DNA of 28,832 nucleotides from Candidatus Zixiibacteriota bacterium (GTDB lineage: Bacteria; Zixibacteria; MSB-5A5; GN15; FEB-12). Below, in pieces: positions 1 to 8,639 of the stretch; position 1 is the first letter of the stretch, and each line of letters begins with the position of its first letter. Below the pieces are notes generated by a model. That model made no database searches, was not told the DNA's origin, and saw only the letters and a list, made by a program, of their open reading frames with translations. Where the stretch lies: positions 1 to 28,832 of the forward strand of contig JACZYS010000004.1 in the NCBI GenBank assembly GCA_022570975.1. The letters run 5' to 3'. Position numbers and translations under genes: made by a program.

Positions 1-931
1 ACCGTTTCAGGTAATTAATAAGTTTACTGATCGGTGTCTGATTTATTTCTTCAAGATATTTTGTTGCGTAATCATACTCCCATTTAGAAGGTTGGCTATG
101 CTCTTTTGCCAATGCCAAATAATGTTTAGCCTTCTCTTTTTCCCCTAACCTTAAGTATGCCATTCCTGCATAATAATATGCCTGAGATTTATAGTTTCTG
201 TGAAGAAATTCTTCCTCTATCAATTTGAACGTATCCAGAATTGCTTGATAGTCGTACTTTTCATAATGGATCCGCAATAGAGTCATGTAGTAATCTTGGT
301 GAAAAGAGTCATACAGCAATTCAATATTTATTTTGGTTAAGTAATTCGCTGCCTTTTCGATTTCATTCATATGAATATAAGCTCTACCGATTTCGAAGTT
401 AATCAAGTTGAGTTTGGCATTATTCTCATTAACTGATTCAGTTTTATTTAACTCGCTTACAGCTTTATGAAATTCGGACAACCCATCCTCATTTTGGCTC
501 AGGAATATAAGACACCTCCCCTTATGCAATCTAAAACTAAACCTTGAGGTCGCCCAATCTTGGTTGGTATAAGAATCGAAGTATTTTTCACCTATATTAA
601 AATACTTTAATGCTTCTTTGTATCGGCCGATTAACAAGAGTGATGTTGCTAAATTCTTGAGGATATGTATTAGATTAAGTCCATGTTCATCTTCTGAACT
701 CAAGTCCCAAGCCAATTTCAAATGATGAGTGGCTTGATCATATTGCTTCAAGAATCTATAGCATGAACCCATCCACTGATGGATTTCTGTCTCTTCTACG
801 ACATCTAAATGATGTTCTAACAAGTGAGTTAGAATTTTTAGTGATTTTACTTGTTTAGAGTCACTTTCTAATTCAATAGCTTCTTCAAGTAGTGCTTCAG
901 CTTGCTCTTGGGTATGTTCCCAACAGGGCAT
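1..931 (-). CDS. TPR-repeat protein, 3' end cut by window edge
   Basis: This reading frame stays open from an ATG at 931 to the window edge, giving about 310 residues with the C-terminus missing. An in-frame TAA lies shortly upstream of the ATG, and a purine-rich GAGGAAAGG stretch sits at ribosome-binding distance, so the start is well bounded. The protein is all-helical with repeated TPR-like hairpins, for example 'LLLIGRYKEALKYFNIGEKYF', 'GRAYIHMNEIEKAANYL' and 'YYAGMAYLRLGEKEKAKHYL'. No signal peptide, membrane segment or catalytic motif is visible, so it is probably a cytoplasmic protein-protein scaffold or the sensory part of a larger regulator whose remainder lies outside the window. 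Its TPR style resembles the middle of the kinase-TPR-AAA regulator at 11780-15955, but I could not align them. The specific function is unknown. Confidence 0.8.
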   Translation of the reverse strand, partial: MPCWEHTQEQAEALLEEAIELESDSKQVKSLKILTHLLEHHLDVVEETEIHQWMGSCYRFLKQYDQATHHLKLAWDLSSEDEHGLNLIHILKNLATSLLLIGRYKEALKYFNIGEKYFDSYTNQDWATSRFSFRLHKGRCLIFLSQNEDGLSEFHKAVSELNKTESVNENNAKLNLINFEIGRAYIHMNEIEKAANYLTKINIELLYDSFHQDYYMTLLRIHYEKYDYQAILDTFKLIEEEFLHRNYKSQAYYYAGMAYLRLGEKEKAKHYLALAKEHSQPSKWEYDYATKYLEEINQTPISKLINYLKR

Positions 932-998
932 AATAATGCTTTTTCCTTTCCTCTTTTAAAGATAATGCAATCCCAATGTTGGAGTAAAGCACTTTTAC

Positions 999-1202
999 TT
1001 ATATCTGGTTTTCCACACTTAAAACCCTTGGCTGAACAGGTTTTGGAGGAGGTACTTGATTTTGTTTCTTTTCCTCTTTTTTCTTTTCTTCTTTCTTCTT
1101 TTCATCCTTCTTGTACTGAGTATCAAGTGATTTCTTTTCTTTTTCTCTCTTATCCAGCTCATTTTTTTCTGGAGAACCTAAGATTATTGCACGGGTGCCC
1201 AT
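999..1202 (-). CDS. small Lys/Glu-rich protein, 67 aa, doubtful
   Basis: This is a short frame between the membrane-TPR gene and the TPR gene, on the same strand as both. The first 20 residues are unremarkable. Residues 20-47 are almost entirely Lys, Glu, Asp and Gln (a KKEEKKKEEKK run), followed by a proline-rich 'PPPKPVQPR' tail. Such composition can come from a low-complexity purine-rich strand rather than a gene. The ATG at 1202 is the first after an in-frame TAA, but no good ribosome-binding site precedes it. In favour are the shared strand and a clean fit between two real genes. No function can be assigned. Confidence 0.3.
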   Translation of the reverse strand: MGTRAIILGSPEKNELDKREKEKKSLDTQYKKDEKKKEEKKKEEKKQNQVPPPKPVQPRVLSVENQI

Positions 1203-1322
1203 CCGTTTGCGGTGGGTTTCTTGTTACCTACTTACAAGGTCGCTCAAAAACAAATATTGATATTGTCAGTTTATTTTATAATGCACTACTAAAACAATTT
1301 GGGGAAATTTGGACAATTAACG

Positions 1323-3212
1323 CTAATTGCTTTGTTTTAACAGCAAAAGCTTCTTCGTATATTCCTCAAATTTCTTTTTATTTCCTCTTAACTTATAAAT
1401 ATTTGCGAGAGAACGAATAGTCATTATATCTTTAGAATCTCTTTCATATGCTTGAAGATATGACTTTTCGGCTTTATCAAGATCTCCAAGTTTTTCATAT
1501 GAATAACCTACGTGTCGGAATATGAGTTTGCTGTATGGGTTTAATCCCAACGCAGTTTCCAATATTTCCCTGGCATCATCGAATTTATTTATCTGATTAT
1601 AACTCTTGCCGAGATTGAAATATGCAGCTGCAAAAGCTGGGTTTATTTTAATTGCTTGCTTCAGCAGGCTTATTGCTTGCACGAATTTGTTCTGATTCAT
1701 CAAGTTTGATGCCTGTTCGTTTAGTTGATATTCACGATAATTTTTGTTCCAAAATACTCTGAGGGAGTCGACGATATCAGTATGTCCGTTGTTTTTTGCG
1801 TAAGTGTTTACAATTGGTATATAATTCATACTCTTCCTTACGTCGACTTCGAAATATGATTGAACCTGATCAAGTGCTGCTTCCGGATTAACATTAATGT
1901 ATAGTCTAGGTGTGAGAACAAGCCATCCAAGTATTGTTGAAAGCATCAAAACCTGGCGATAGCATTTTATCTTATCTTTGGATGAAATGATAAACAAAAT
2001 TAGAAGCGTGGATATTGGAATGCCAACTGCTGCAAAGAGATCCCAGTCTCTGGGCATTCCTAGTTTCGGGTCAAACAAGAATAAGAGAAGAAATGCTTCT
2101 ATTGACAGTAAGACTAAAAAAACAAATGAATTGTCTTCGAACAATTTCTTCGTAACGTTTTTGATAAAAAGGTATAAGAGCAAAGGGAGGGCGGGGAGGA
2201 GAATCAGGGACTGATTGGCAATGTCTAATAAATGTTTTGTTGAAAATATGGTGTAGCCATCTAAGACAAACCTGTTGCCTGCGTATGGAACTATCGCTAA
2301 TTGGAAGTACAAGTAGTTGTTATAGGCATAAATAAATCCAACAATACCTAGAAATATTAAGCCAAATAAAGAATATTTGAATGTCCTTTTCATTAATAAT
2401 TCTGATACAGAGAGTTTTGTTGTTTTAATTAACCATAAGAGAACAAGCGGTGGAAAAAGAATAATTCCGAAGATGTGAAAAAACGGTGATATCAATGCTA
2501 AAACAGTAGGGTATATAATATTGAGTTTATTCTTTAGATTGAGAAACCCCGTGACTATAAAAGCAAAGATGATTGCATTAAAAAGAGAATAGTTTTCTAC
2601 ATAACCAAAAAAGAGGAGCATCTGACCGCAAGAAAGTAATGCTATTATCAGAATTACTCTATCTGTTAATTTCTTAGAAAGATTTTTGGCCAGGAAAGTC
2701 GAAATTATGACAAATAATATGCCTGAGAAATATGAGATAGATTGGATAGCCATTAATGCTCTATCAATTAGCTTCGTAGGGATGAGAGAATATACAAATC
2801 GATTTATCTCGACCGCTCCCAGATTACTGAATTTGGTGAATCTGTTTTCGGTTTCGATTCCACTAAGTGTTTCGTATCCATCGCCCAGGAAGTGAGTGGT
2901 AGAACGGAAAAAATAAAAGAGTAAGACAAAACTAACAAGGATAATTCCGGAAATCAAATAGAACTTCTTGTCGCTGGGTGCGTCATCAGTTTCCCCGCCA
3001 ATTTTCTTGAGAGTTAGACCGGTAATAATTGGTGCGACAATTCCAATAGTCAGCAGAAAGTATTTTAGTGTACTTGGAATAAATGCCCAATGATTGTATC
3101 CCCAAACTCTGGAGTCAGGGAAAAACGATGCCACAAAAATAGCCGAAAGAATGGCGTAGTAAATTAAATATATCTTTGAAAGGTTCTTGTCGGTTCCGCT
3201 TAACAAATTCAT
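1323..3212 (-). CDS. polytopic membrane protein with C-terminal TPR domain (GT-C-like)
   Basis: The product is 629 residues. The first about 440 contain roughly ten to twelve hydrophobic segments, including about 15-32, 50-68, 84-102, 157-175, 184-203, 207-224, 233-262, 280-297, 333-351, 362-380, 394-410 and 418-434. The first long loop holds an acidic 'FLGDGYETL' motif (near residue 110), the position where GT-C fold glycosyltransferases carry their catalytic acidic residue. A late loop has 'PKLGMPRDWDLFA'. Residues about 495-625 form three TPR hairpins ('NKFVQAISLLKQAIKINP', 'NKFDDAREILETALGLNP', 'GDLDKAEKSYLQAYERD'). A lipid-linked sugar transferase or other envelope-glycan enzyme is plausible but inferred from architecture only. 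The ATG at 3212 follows a weak GGTAG. The gene lies outside the tRNA-Ser island proper. Confidence 0.8.
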   Translation of the reverse strand: MNLLSGTDKNLSKIYLIYYAILSAIFVASFFPDSRVWGYNHWAFIPSTLKYFLLTIGIVAPIITGLTLKKIGGETDDAPSDKKFYLISGIILVSFVLLFYFFRSTTHFLGDGYETLSGIETENRFTKFSNLGAVEINRFVYSLIPTKLIDRALMAIQSISYFSGILFVIISTFLAKNLSKKLTDRVILIIALLSCGQMLLFFGYVENYSLFNAIIFAFIVTGFLNLKNKLNIIYPTVLALISPFFHIFGIILFPPLVLLWLIKTTKLSVSELLMKRTFKYSLFGLIFLGIVGFIYAYNNYLYFQLAIVPYAGNRFVLDGYTIFSTKHLLDIANQSLILLPALPLLLYLFIKNVTKKLFEDNSFVFLVLLSIEAFLLLFLFDPKLGMPRDWDLFAAVGIPISTLLILFIISSKDKIKCYRQVLMLSTILGWLVLTPRLYINVNPEAALDQVQSYFEVDVRKSMNYIPIVNTYAKNNGHTDIVDSLRVFWNKNYREYQLNEQASNLMNQNKFVQAISLLKQAIKINPAFAAAYFNLGKSYNQINKFDDAREILETALGLNPYSKLIFRHVGYSYEKLGDLDKAEKSYLQAYERDSKDIMTIRSLANIYKLRGNKKKFEEYTKKLLLLKQSN

Positions 3213-3342
3213 TTTCTACCAAAAATCCTGATATCTTTTGATTATTATCATATTCAATAATTGTGTCGCAATCAAACTACCGCAAACCAAATCGGATTCC
3301 CGTGGGCGGCAGATGCCCTCGTCTGACCCATTATCAACGATA

Positions 3343-3363
3343 ATGGCGGAGAGGCAGGGATTC
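3343..3363. repeat. att-like direct repeat, distal copy (tRNA-Ser 3' end fragment)
   Basis: These 21 bp are identical to the 3' end of the tRNA-Ser gene at 23044-23064 (core GGCGGAGAGGCAGGGATTC plus two bases) and to the copy at 3648-3668. The identity to the copy at 3648 extends further, over 28 bp in total (3342-3369 against 3647-3674), and the extra bases lie on the side that would be inside an integrated element. No rest of a tRNA follows. This is the footprint expected of a displaced tRNA 3' end left by site-specific integration. Confidence 0.8.
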
Positions 3364-3647
3364 TCCGTGGTGTGATTTTGCAAGGCTCTGACTGGTAGCA
3401 AGATACGAGATAAGATGTTGAAATATATAGTTTTAGGTTCTTTATGTTTTTTGGTCGTTTTACAAGGATTTTGATAGTTTTTGAATCCAAGTTGGCAGAA
3501 ATTTGGCAGAAATAAAGTGGACTAGTATAAGTATTATTAGTGTTGAAGTCATTTTTAGTTAAGAGTCTGACCAATTAATAATAATCATCGAATCTACTAT
3601 TTTGCTTTATTCAGGAAAAGTAGATGAGATTTATTTGATTAATTTAA
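3364..3647. mobile_element. probable relic of an older element in the same tRNA-Ser site
   Basis: This non-coding stretch lies between two copies of the att core. Near its right part, 3492-3513, are two GGCAGAAA units spaced by 11 bp. The intact integrase end of the island has the same arrangement (22953-22972), between the integrase start codon and the core. No integrase reading frame remains. I read this as the two fused ends of a former element whose interior was deleted. The rest of the gene-free stretch 3213-3907 holds the two cores, a 10-bp tandem repeat (3739-3778) and no convincing gene. Overlapping short frames at 3216-3574 have no protein-like features. Confidence 0.5.
3492..3513. 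repeat. tandem GGCAGAAA pair, 11-bp spacing
   Basis: Two units, TTGGCAGAAA and TTTGGCAGAAA, repeat with an 11-bp period, about one helical turn. The same pattern occurs beside the integrase start at 22953-22972. Integrase arm-type binding sites are the natural reading; this is inference from position and spacing. Confidence 0.45.
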
Positions 3648-3668
3648 ATGGCGGAGAGGCAGGGATTC
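3648..3668. repeat. att core, left end of the island (tRNA-Ser 3' end fragment)
   Basis: This 21-bp direct repeat of the tRNA-Ser 3' end (23044-23064) is in the same orientation as the tRNA copy. It lies just outside the first island gene. Because the tRNA at the other end is complete, this copy is the displaced 3' end and marks the left junction of the element, with the integrase at the right junction. Confidence 0.85.
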
Positions 3669-3738
3669 TCCGTGTGGCTTTTTTGCTAACTTCAATCACT
3701 TCAACAATATAGGGCAAAATGAGTATGTTGTAAACACT

Positions 3739-3778
3739 TGAGTAGATACAAGTAGGAGCAAGTAGAGCCAAGTAGATG
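3739..3778. repeat. four tandem 10-bp units next to the left att core
   Basis: The units are TGAGTAGATA, CAAGTAGGAG, CAAGTAGAGC and CAAGTAGATG, in direct tandem with an exact 10-bp period and a shared AAGTAG core (the first unit is degenerate). They lie 70-110 bp inside the left end of the island. Helically phased direct repeats near an attachment site are typical of excisionase or integrase arm sites. They are far too short and unspaced for CRISPR. Confidence 0.55.
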
Positions 3779-3907
3779 CAACTTACTCGAAATAGATTGT
3801 TAGAAAATTGTTAGAAAAGAATCGGTCTTTATTTCTATAGTTCTAGAATTTGCTGAAACAGGGAGAAAAAAAAGGGAGATTGTTGATTTGTTATTATATC
3901 TGAAAGG

Positions 3908-6862
3908 TCACTTTAAGAGCATCATTTTATTACTAGAAGAATTTTGATTTGTTACCAATCTATAAATGTAAATTCCACTGGGGAGTTGCTTGCTATTGTT
4001 GTCCTTTCCATCCCAACTAACAACATGATTCCCTGCCGACAATATTCCACTAATTAAAATTCTAACTTTTTGCCCATTGACATTAAAAATTTCTAATTTG
4101 GTTACAGATGATCTTGGTAAAGAAAACTCGATTTTTGTTTCAGGATTAAAAGGATTGGGATAATTCTGTGAAAGTGTAAACTGCTCTGGTAAATCCTTTT
4201 CAACTTCATCATCTATCCCAACAGATATTCCTTTGTCATAAGCGGTTTGTGCAAAAAGTGCAGCAGAAAATATTTCCGCTGAATCTGTTCCAGCTAGTAA
4301 AGCAAATGCTATAGATTGTGATTCATCTGGCAGAAGATCTATTGGACCTGAGGAGAGAACTTGATTAAGATCGTCGTAAACGTTTTTGTACAAGTTTGCT
4401 GTTGAAAATCCTGTATAAAGGGCAAGATATTTCTCAGATTCGGTAAATCCATCGCCATCGGTTGGATAATCAACCTCAACTATTGTTTGGGTTAAAGCAG
4501 CTCTTGGCGATCCTCCGAGAAGTTTTATTCCTCTATAATTTCGAAGATCAACTCCGTTATTGTAAGCAGTCCAAAGAAACGCTCCTGAAGAATCATAACC
4601 TCCCGCATTGGAGTTATAGGTTACTATATCCCAGTCCAAGTATATACCAACGAATATACTGTTAACTGAAAATGAATTCACATTTGTTACATCATACACT
4701 AGAATGATGTAGTTGTCGTTTGGGCTGTTTGCAAAAGCATATGAATTCTGTTCTACTTTTAGTCCAATTGGATTCTCAGCTCGAGAGTCATCAAAAATTG
4801 AATAGGAATCTTGATCAGATGTTATACCCGGTTGCAGCAAAGAAATATTACCACCGTTTGATACTGCAAAATCACCGTCTGGTTCACCAACAGGATTCCT
4901 GACCCCATCTGAAACTTGTGTTGGACCTATTCCAATCATAAGGCCACCCTCGTAAAGGTCGTTAAATCCAGAGTTAAACTTGAACCCAACTCCACCAGCA
5001 GGAAATTCGCCCCCATCAGCCATCCCAAATGTACCAAAATTACTAATACTGAATTCAATATTGTTTACGTTGTGAGTTGCGAATGACCTTTCTCTCTTGT
5101 TGCCTACCTGAATATAGAGCCTTGCTGAATTTGAATAACTACCACCATCTGAAATCATTATATCAGCCGTTAAGACTGAGCCGTTCCTGGCTGAGGGATC
5201 AATTGCAATTCTAAGTGAGTCTCCAGACCTGAGAGTATCTCCTTCTCCAATAACTCCATAGAAAGCCGTACCATTCAAAACATTCAACAATGGATCAGAT
5301 GCTGTGACAGTCAGTGAGATATTGGAAGCAGTTGCGCCTCTATTTAGCAATTTTATAGTTCCAATTGCAGTATTTCCTGAATTGAGCGGTTGATAATCAA
5401 AGGAATGGACCACTACATTTGGCAATGAATTGTCAACTGACAGCGCATTCAAGGCCCCCATACAGTCAATTACACCCCAACCATAGTTATTATCTGGTAA
5501 ACTCAATCCATAAGTTTGAGTCGAAGTCAGAATTGCCGTTTTTATTTCATCAACTGTTGCGTTTGGATTCTTTTCTCTCAATAATGCCACTAATCCTGAA
5601 ACGTGAGGAGCAGCAAAAGATGTCCCATCCAACTCCACATATCCACCTCCTAATTCTGTTGTAATGACATACTTGCCCGGTGCAGTAACGTTCGGCTTTA
5701 TGGCACCGTTGCAGTCAGATGGACCGCGTGATGAAATTGATGCCACCTGTGGCACAGAAAAAGAATCAACTGCACCTACCGCAAAACAGTCAATAGAATC
5801 CAAGGCACGGTTGGCAGGATTAACAATATTTGTTCCACCAGCGCCCGAATTGCCTGCTGCAAAGATATTAACAATACCCAGTGCTTCTATGTTATCCATT
5901 AGCGAATAAAAAATGTCCTGACAATCAATTCCAGAAACTCCCCAGCTATGGTTGATGACATCTGGTAAATCCGAAATAGTATTGAAATCCCCATCAGGAT
6001 TTGCCGCCCATTCAAGACCGTCTATCAGTGATGCACCGGGAATGTTTAGTACTCCTGCAGCAATCCATTGAGCATTGATTGCCACTCCAATTGTATCACC
6101 TGTTAAATCATCTCGACCAACAATTATTCCCGTTGTCCTTGTTCCGTGAAAAGGGGTGTTTCCTGTTGGAATGCCGTGAGGATAATTCAATTTATAGGCC
6201 GGATCAAACCACGCCGCCGATGAATCACCATCTCTCCCTTTCCAACTATTAACTAGCGCTGGATGACTTGCATCGACTCCACCATCAATCGAACAAACAA
6301 TTCTTCCTGCTCCGGTAAATCCCGCTTTCCAAGCAGAATCAGCTTTGATAGCTCTCAGATTTGTTCCAACTGTTGAAGAGATTGCATCAGTAAAATTACT
6401 GAGTTTCTTCCTCTTGTTTTTTATGCCTACCGACGTGATTTTGGGAACCGAATATATTATTTCAATATCGTCTCTCTTTAACAAACTCCTTAAGGCATTG
6501 ATTCTAATCTCTGCTTCAACTATATTTACCAACCAGTGAGAGTTATATGACTTTACATTGTCTTGCTTTTTCAACAGATCTAAAGCCGATAGTAATTCAT
6601 GTTGAGCACTCAAGTGGTTAAGTTCTAACTTGTCTGCAGTTGCTTTGTAGCGAACCGCTCTGTCAACTGGTAGTGCTTTTGCAATTCGCTTGAGTTCTGT
6701 GGAAGACTGAACTTCAGGAAGCTTAATCCATACAGAGACAAATTCATTGTTACTTATCTTTGAAATTTTATCTGTCAATTCACCAGACAACTTACCTGCG
6801 CTGAGATTTGCAGATATAAGTAAGACTATGAGAAATAATACGTTGGCAACTTTATTTTTCAT
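3908..6862 (-). CDS. secreted subtilisin-like serine protease (S8) with C-terminal sorting tail
   Basis: The product is 984 residues with an N-terminal signal peptide (hydrophobic 'VLFLIVLLISANLSAG', residues about 7-23) and a propeptide-like region to about 170. The S8 catalytic domain follows with all key residues: Asp193 in 'SIDGGVD', His239 in 'FHGTRTTG', Asn338 in 'AAGNSG' (oxyanion hole) and Ser415 in 'GTSFAAPHVSG'. After the catalytic domain come beta-rich segments. The last about 90 residues are a sorting-tail domain ('LSQNYPNPFNPETKIEFSLP' to 'SGIYIYRLV', ending KMMLLK), the kind associated with type IX secretion. It is therefore expected to be exported and cell-surface bound or released, degrading proteins or processing other secreted cargo. 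It lies 34 bp downstream of the dockerin gene on the same strand, so co-transcription is likely. Confidence 0.93.
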   Translation of the reverse strand: MKNKVANVLFLIVLLISANLSAGKLSGELTDKISKISNNEFVSVWIKLPEVQSSTELKRIAKALPVDRAVRYKATADKLELNHLSAQHELLSALDLLKKQDNVKSYNSHWLVNIVEAEIRINALRSLLKRDDIEIIYSVPKITSVGIKNKRKKLSNFTDAISSTVGTNLRAIKADSAWKAGFTGAGRIVCSIDGGVDASHPALVNSWKGRDGDSSAAWFDPAYKLNYPHGIPTGNTPFHGTRTTGIIVGRDDLTGDTIGVAINAQWIAAGVLNIPGASLIDGLEWAANPDGDFNTISDLPDVINHSWGVSGIDCQDIFYSLMDNIEALGIVNIFAAGNSGAGGTNIVNPANRALDSIDCFAVGAVDSFSVPQVASISSRGPSDCNGAIKPNVTAPGKYVITTELGGGYVELDGTSFAAPHVSGLVALLREKNPNATVDEIKTAILTSTQTYGLSLPDNNYGWGVIDCMGALNALSVDNSLPNVVVHSFDYQPLNSGNTAIGTIKLLNRGATASNISLTVTASDPLLNVLNGTAFYGVIGEGDTLRSGDSLRIAIDPSARNGSVLTADIMISDGGSYSNSARLYIQVGNKRERSFATHNVNNIEFSISNFGTFGMADGGEFPAGGVGFKFNSGFNDLYEGGLMIGIGPTQVSDGVRNPVGEPDGDFAVSNGGNISLLQPGITSDQDSYSIFDDSRAENPIGLKVEQNSYAFANSPNDNYIILVYDVTNVNSFSVNSIFVGIYLDWDIVTYNSNAGGYDSSGAFLWTAYNNGVDLRNYRGIKLLGGSPRAALTQTIVEVDYPTDGDGFTESEKYLALYTGFSTANLYKNVYDDLNQVLSSGPIDLLPDESQSIAFALLAGTDSAEIFSAALFAQTAYDKGISVGIDDEVEKDLPEQFTLSQNYPNPFNPETKIEFSLPRSSVTKLEIFNVNGQKVRILISGILSAGNHVVSWDGKDNNSKQLPSGIYIYRLVTNQNSSSNKMMLLK

Positions 6863-6896
6863 TTATTCGCTATTTGGTTAGAGCCAATAAAACTAG

Positions 6897-8552
6897 CTAT
6901 TCCCAAGGGTTGAATTTGCCCATGTTGGGGCGGATGCCTTCGTCTGGGGTGTTTGGTGCCGAACCGCCTTTGAAAAAGTAATTTACCAAATATGTTAAAT
7001 CAGCAATATTACCATTACTGGAATCTGCATTGAAATCCAAAATATTACGCGGCCAATAAACATCATCACCACCTTTGAACATATATCTCACCATTGATGT
7101 CAGATCAGCGATATTGCCAGATAAGTCAGCATTAATATCTCCTGGCGTAAATCTCCCCACTTGATCATATGGCATTAGCTGTGCTCTTATACGGTGTTCA
7201 GGTGCAAAGTCTCTCCAAATAAACACCGCCTGACCAGCGTCGTTGATATCACAATCAAAATGGAGCCCATGAATACCTGCAATACCGGGGATATTATTGA
7301 TCCTCATATTATGGCCAACTAAATTTCCAGTTGGATCAACCTTTTGTGCAAATACATCCAATTTTTGAGATGCCCCGTTATCAGGGTGAAGTCGTGCATC
7401 TGACCAGAAAACCAATACATTACCCAGTGAATCACAGGCGAGAGTTGGATGGATAACTTGTTGCAATAAGAGCCATGTGGTATCGGCATCATTTACCCTG
7501 ACAGGGTCATACTTTGGTGTGCCATCTGCATTAAATCCTCGAACCCAGATATGGTTGCGAACCCAATAGAACGAGTTTAGCTGACTTTCGAACCAGACTA
7601 TATAGAAATCTCCATCCGGTTCCATCATCATATCTAGTCTATGAACATTCTCAGTTGCACAATTGGCCGTATCCATGTAGCCGGCCGAACAGTCGGCCAT
7701 CATGGCATCAGTTCGTGGAGTGCCGTCGGCGTTAAAAACTGCATAAAATACATGGGAATACGGTGAACCGTAGTCACTGGCATTCCAGGCTACGGCAAAG
7801 GAATTGTCATCGGCAAGTCCAATTGCTGGTTCACTGAAGATATCATATTTACCTTCATAATTAGGAACTCCCAGAAGGGGATGAGGTAGAAACATTGCAT
7901 TTATAACCGAAGACATGCTATCAATATCTTGATAATATAATCTTATAAGGACTGAATCTTTGGTTACCAGATTTTGATGGGGATATACTTCACAGACCAT
8001 TGCAATAACATTGTTATTATTTATTGCTCCGTAGGGACGGTTAGAAATATAAGGTAAATATTCTGGCTCGCATAGCATACATACTGGATCTTCAGCATGT
8101 GGCGCTCCATTCTCATCAAATAAATATGCGAAAATCCTAGAGAATAATTCCAGAGTGACAGTATCTTTTTCCGCTTTTGTTGATATCAACACTTTTCCAA
8201 TATCGTTGCAATAGATAGGTAGAGAAGCAACACTTTCCCAGATCGAATCAGAGATTGTATCCGGGAGAAAAACTGTTACCGGCTGGAGCTGGTTACCAAA
8301 TTTGTCAAATCTATTGAATTGCTGAAAACTAAATCCTTGACCTAACGTAACGTAATCAATTTCATATAGATTTCCTGCGGCATCAATGGCAACAGAAGGC
8401 CAAACTGATCTATCTGGGTAACCAAGGGTAGTATCATAGCACATAAAATCATCACGAGTTACAAGTGAATCTGCGTTGGCAACTTGAATATAACATATTA
8501 TCAATGACAATATTATTGAAAAAATTATCTGCTTGACTCTTGTTTTTCTCAT
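6897..8552 (-). CDS. secreted protein with C-terminal dockerin repeats
   Basis: The product is 551 residues. A signal peptide is clear ('IIFSIILSLIICYIQVANA', residues about 9-28). The body (about 30-460) is a beta-rich repeat region with recurring 'D..GN...WSD/E' and 'FNADGTP' elements, like exo-repeat or beta-propeller proteins. The C-terminus holds two type I dockerin calcium loops, 'GDINADLSGNIADLTSMVRYMF' and 'LDFNADSSNGNIADLTYLVNYFF' patterns, near residues 470-535, with the expected D-x-N-x-D spacing. Dockerins bind cohesins in cellulosomes, but in this kind of genome they are common on exported proteins without any cohesin nearby, and none is in the window. No sorting tail is present, unlike its two neighbours. 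It is probably in one operon with the protease downstream. Confidence 0.85.
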   Translation of the reverse strand: MRKTRVKQIIFSIILSLIICYIQVANADSLVTRDDFMCYDTTLGYPDRSVWPSVAIDAAGNLYEIDYVTLGQGFSFQQFNRFDKFGNQLQPVTVFLPDTISDSIWESVASLPIYCNDIGKVLISTKAEKDTVTLELFSRIFAYLFDENGAPHAEDPVCMLCEPEYLPYISNRPYGAINNNNVIAMVCEVYPHQNLVTKDSVLIRLYYQDIDSMSSVINAMFLPHPLLGVPNYEGKYDIFSEPAIGLADDNSFAVAWNASDYGSPYSHVFYAVFNADGTPRTDAMMADCSAGYMDTANCATENVHRLDMMMEPDGDFYIVWFESQLNSFYWVRNHIWVRGFNADGTPKYDPVRVNDADTTWLLLQQVIHPTLACDSLGNVLVFWSDARLHPDNGASQKLDVFAQKVDPTGNLVGHNMRINNIPGIAGIHGLHFDCDINDAGQAVFIWRDFAPEHRIRAQLMPYDQVGRFTPGDINADLSGNIADLTSMVRYMFKGGDDVYWPRNILDFNADSSNGNIADLTYLVNYFFKGGSAPNTPDEGIRPNMGKFNPWE

Positions 8553-8577
8553 CTAATTAGATTCCCTTAATCTTATA

Positions 8578-8607
8578 GAGTATAGAGAGCTTTTGCTCTC
8601 TATACTC
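8578..8607. other. perfect 13-bp hairpin between two secreted-protein genes
   Basis: GAGTATAGAGAGC and GCTCTCTATACTC flank a TTTT loop as a perfect inverted repeat. In the direction of transcription (minus) no U-run follows directly, so it is not a standard intrinsic terminator. On the plus strand a T8 run follows 12 bases later. It may be an mRNA-stabilising or processing structure between the genes at 8640-11384 and 6897-8552. Confidence 0.6.
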
Positions 8608-8639
8608 CAATATATCGGTTTTTTTTAAATACGCAAAGC

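Noticed and set aside
902..1420. Plus-strand frame of 172 codons
   Set aside because: It overlaps the TPR gene start, the small charged frame and the membrane-TPR gene, all on the other strand. Its Phe/Leu/Ser-rich sequence is what the reverse of Lys/Glu-rich coding gives.
3216..3574. Two overlapping minus-strand frames in the att region
   Set aside because: They run through the att cores and repeats, lack ribosome sites and show no protein-like pattern. I explain the sequence as element ends.
3739..3778. Short CRISPR-like array
   Set aside because: The units are only 10 bp, with no spacers and no cas genes. They are a tandem repeat.
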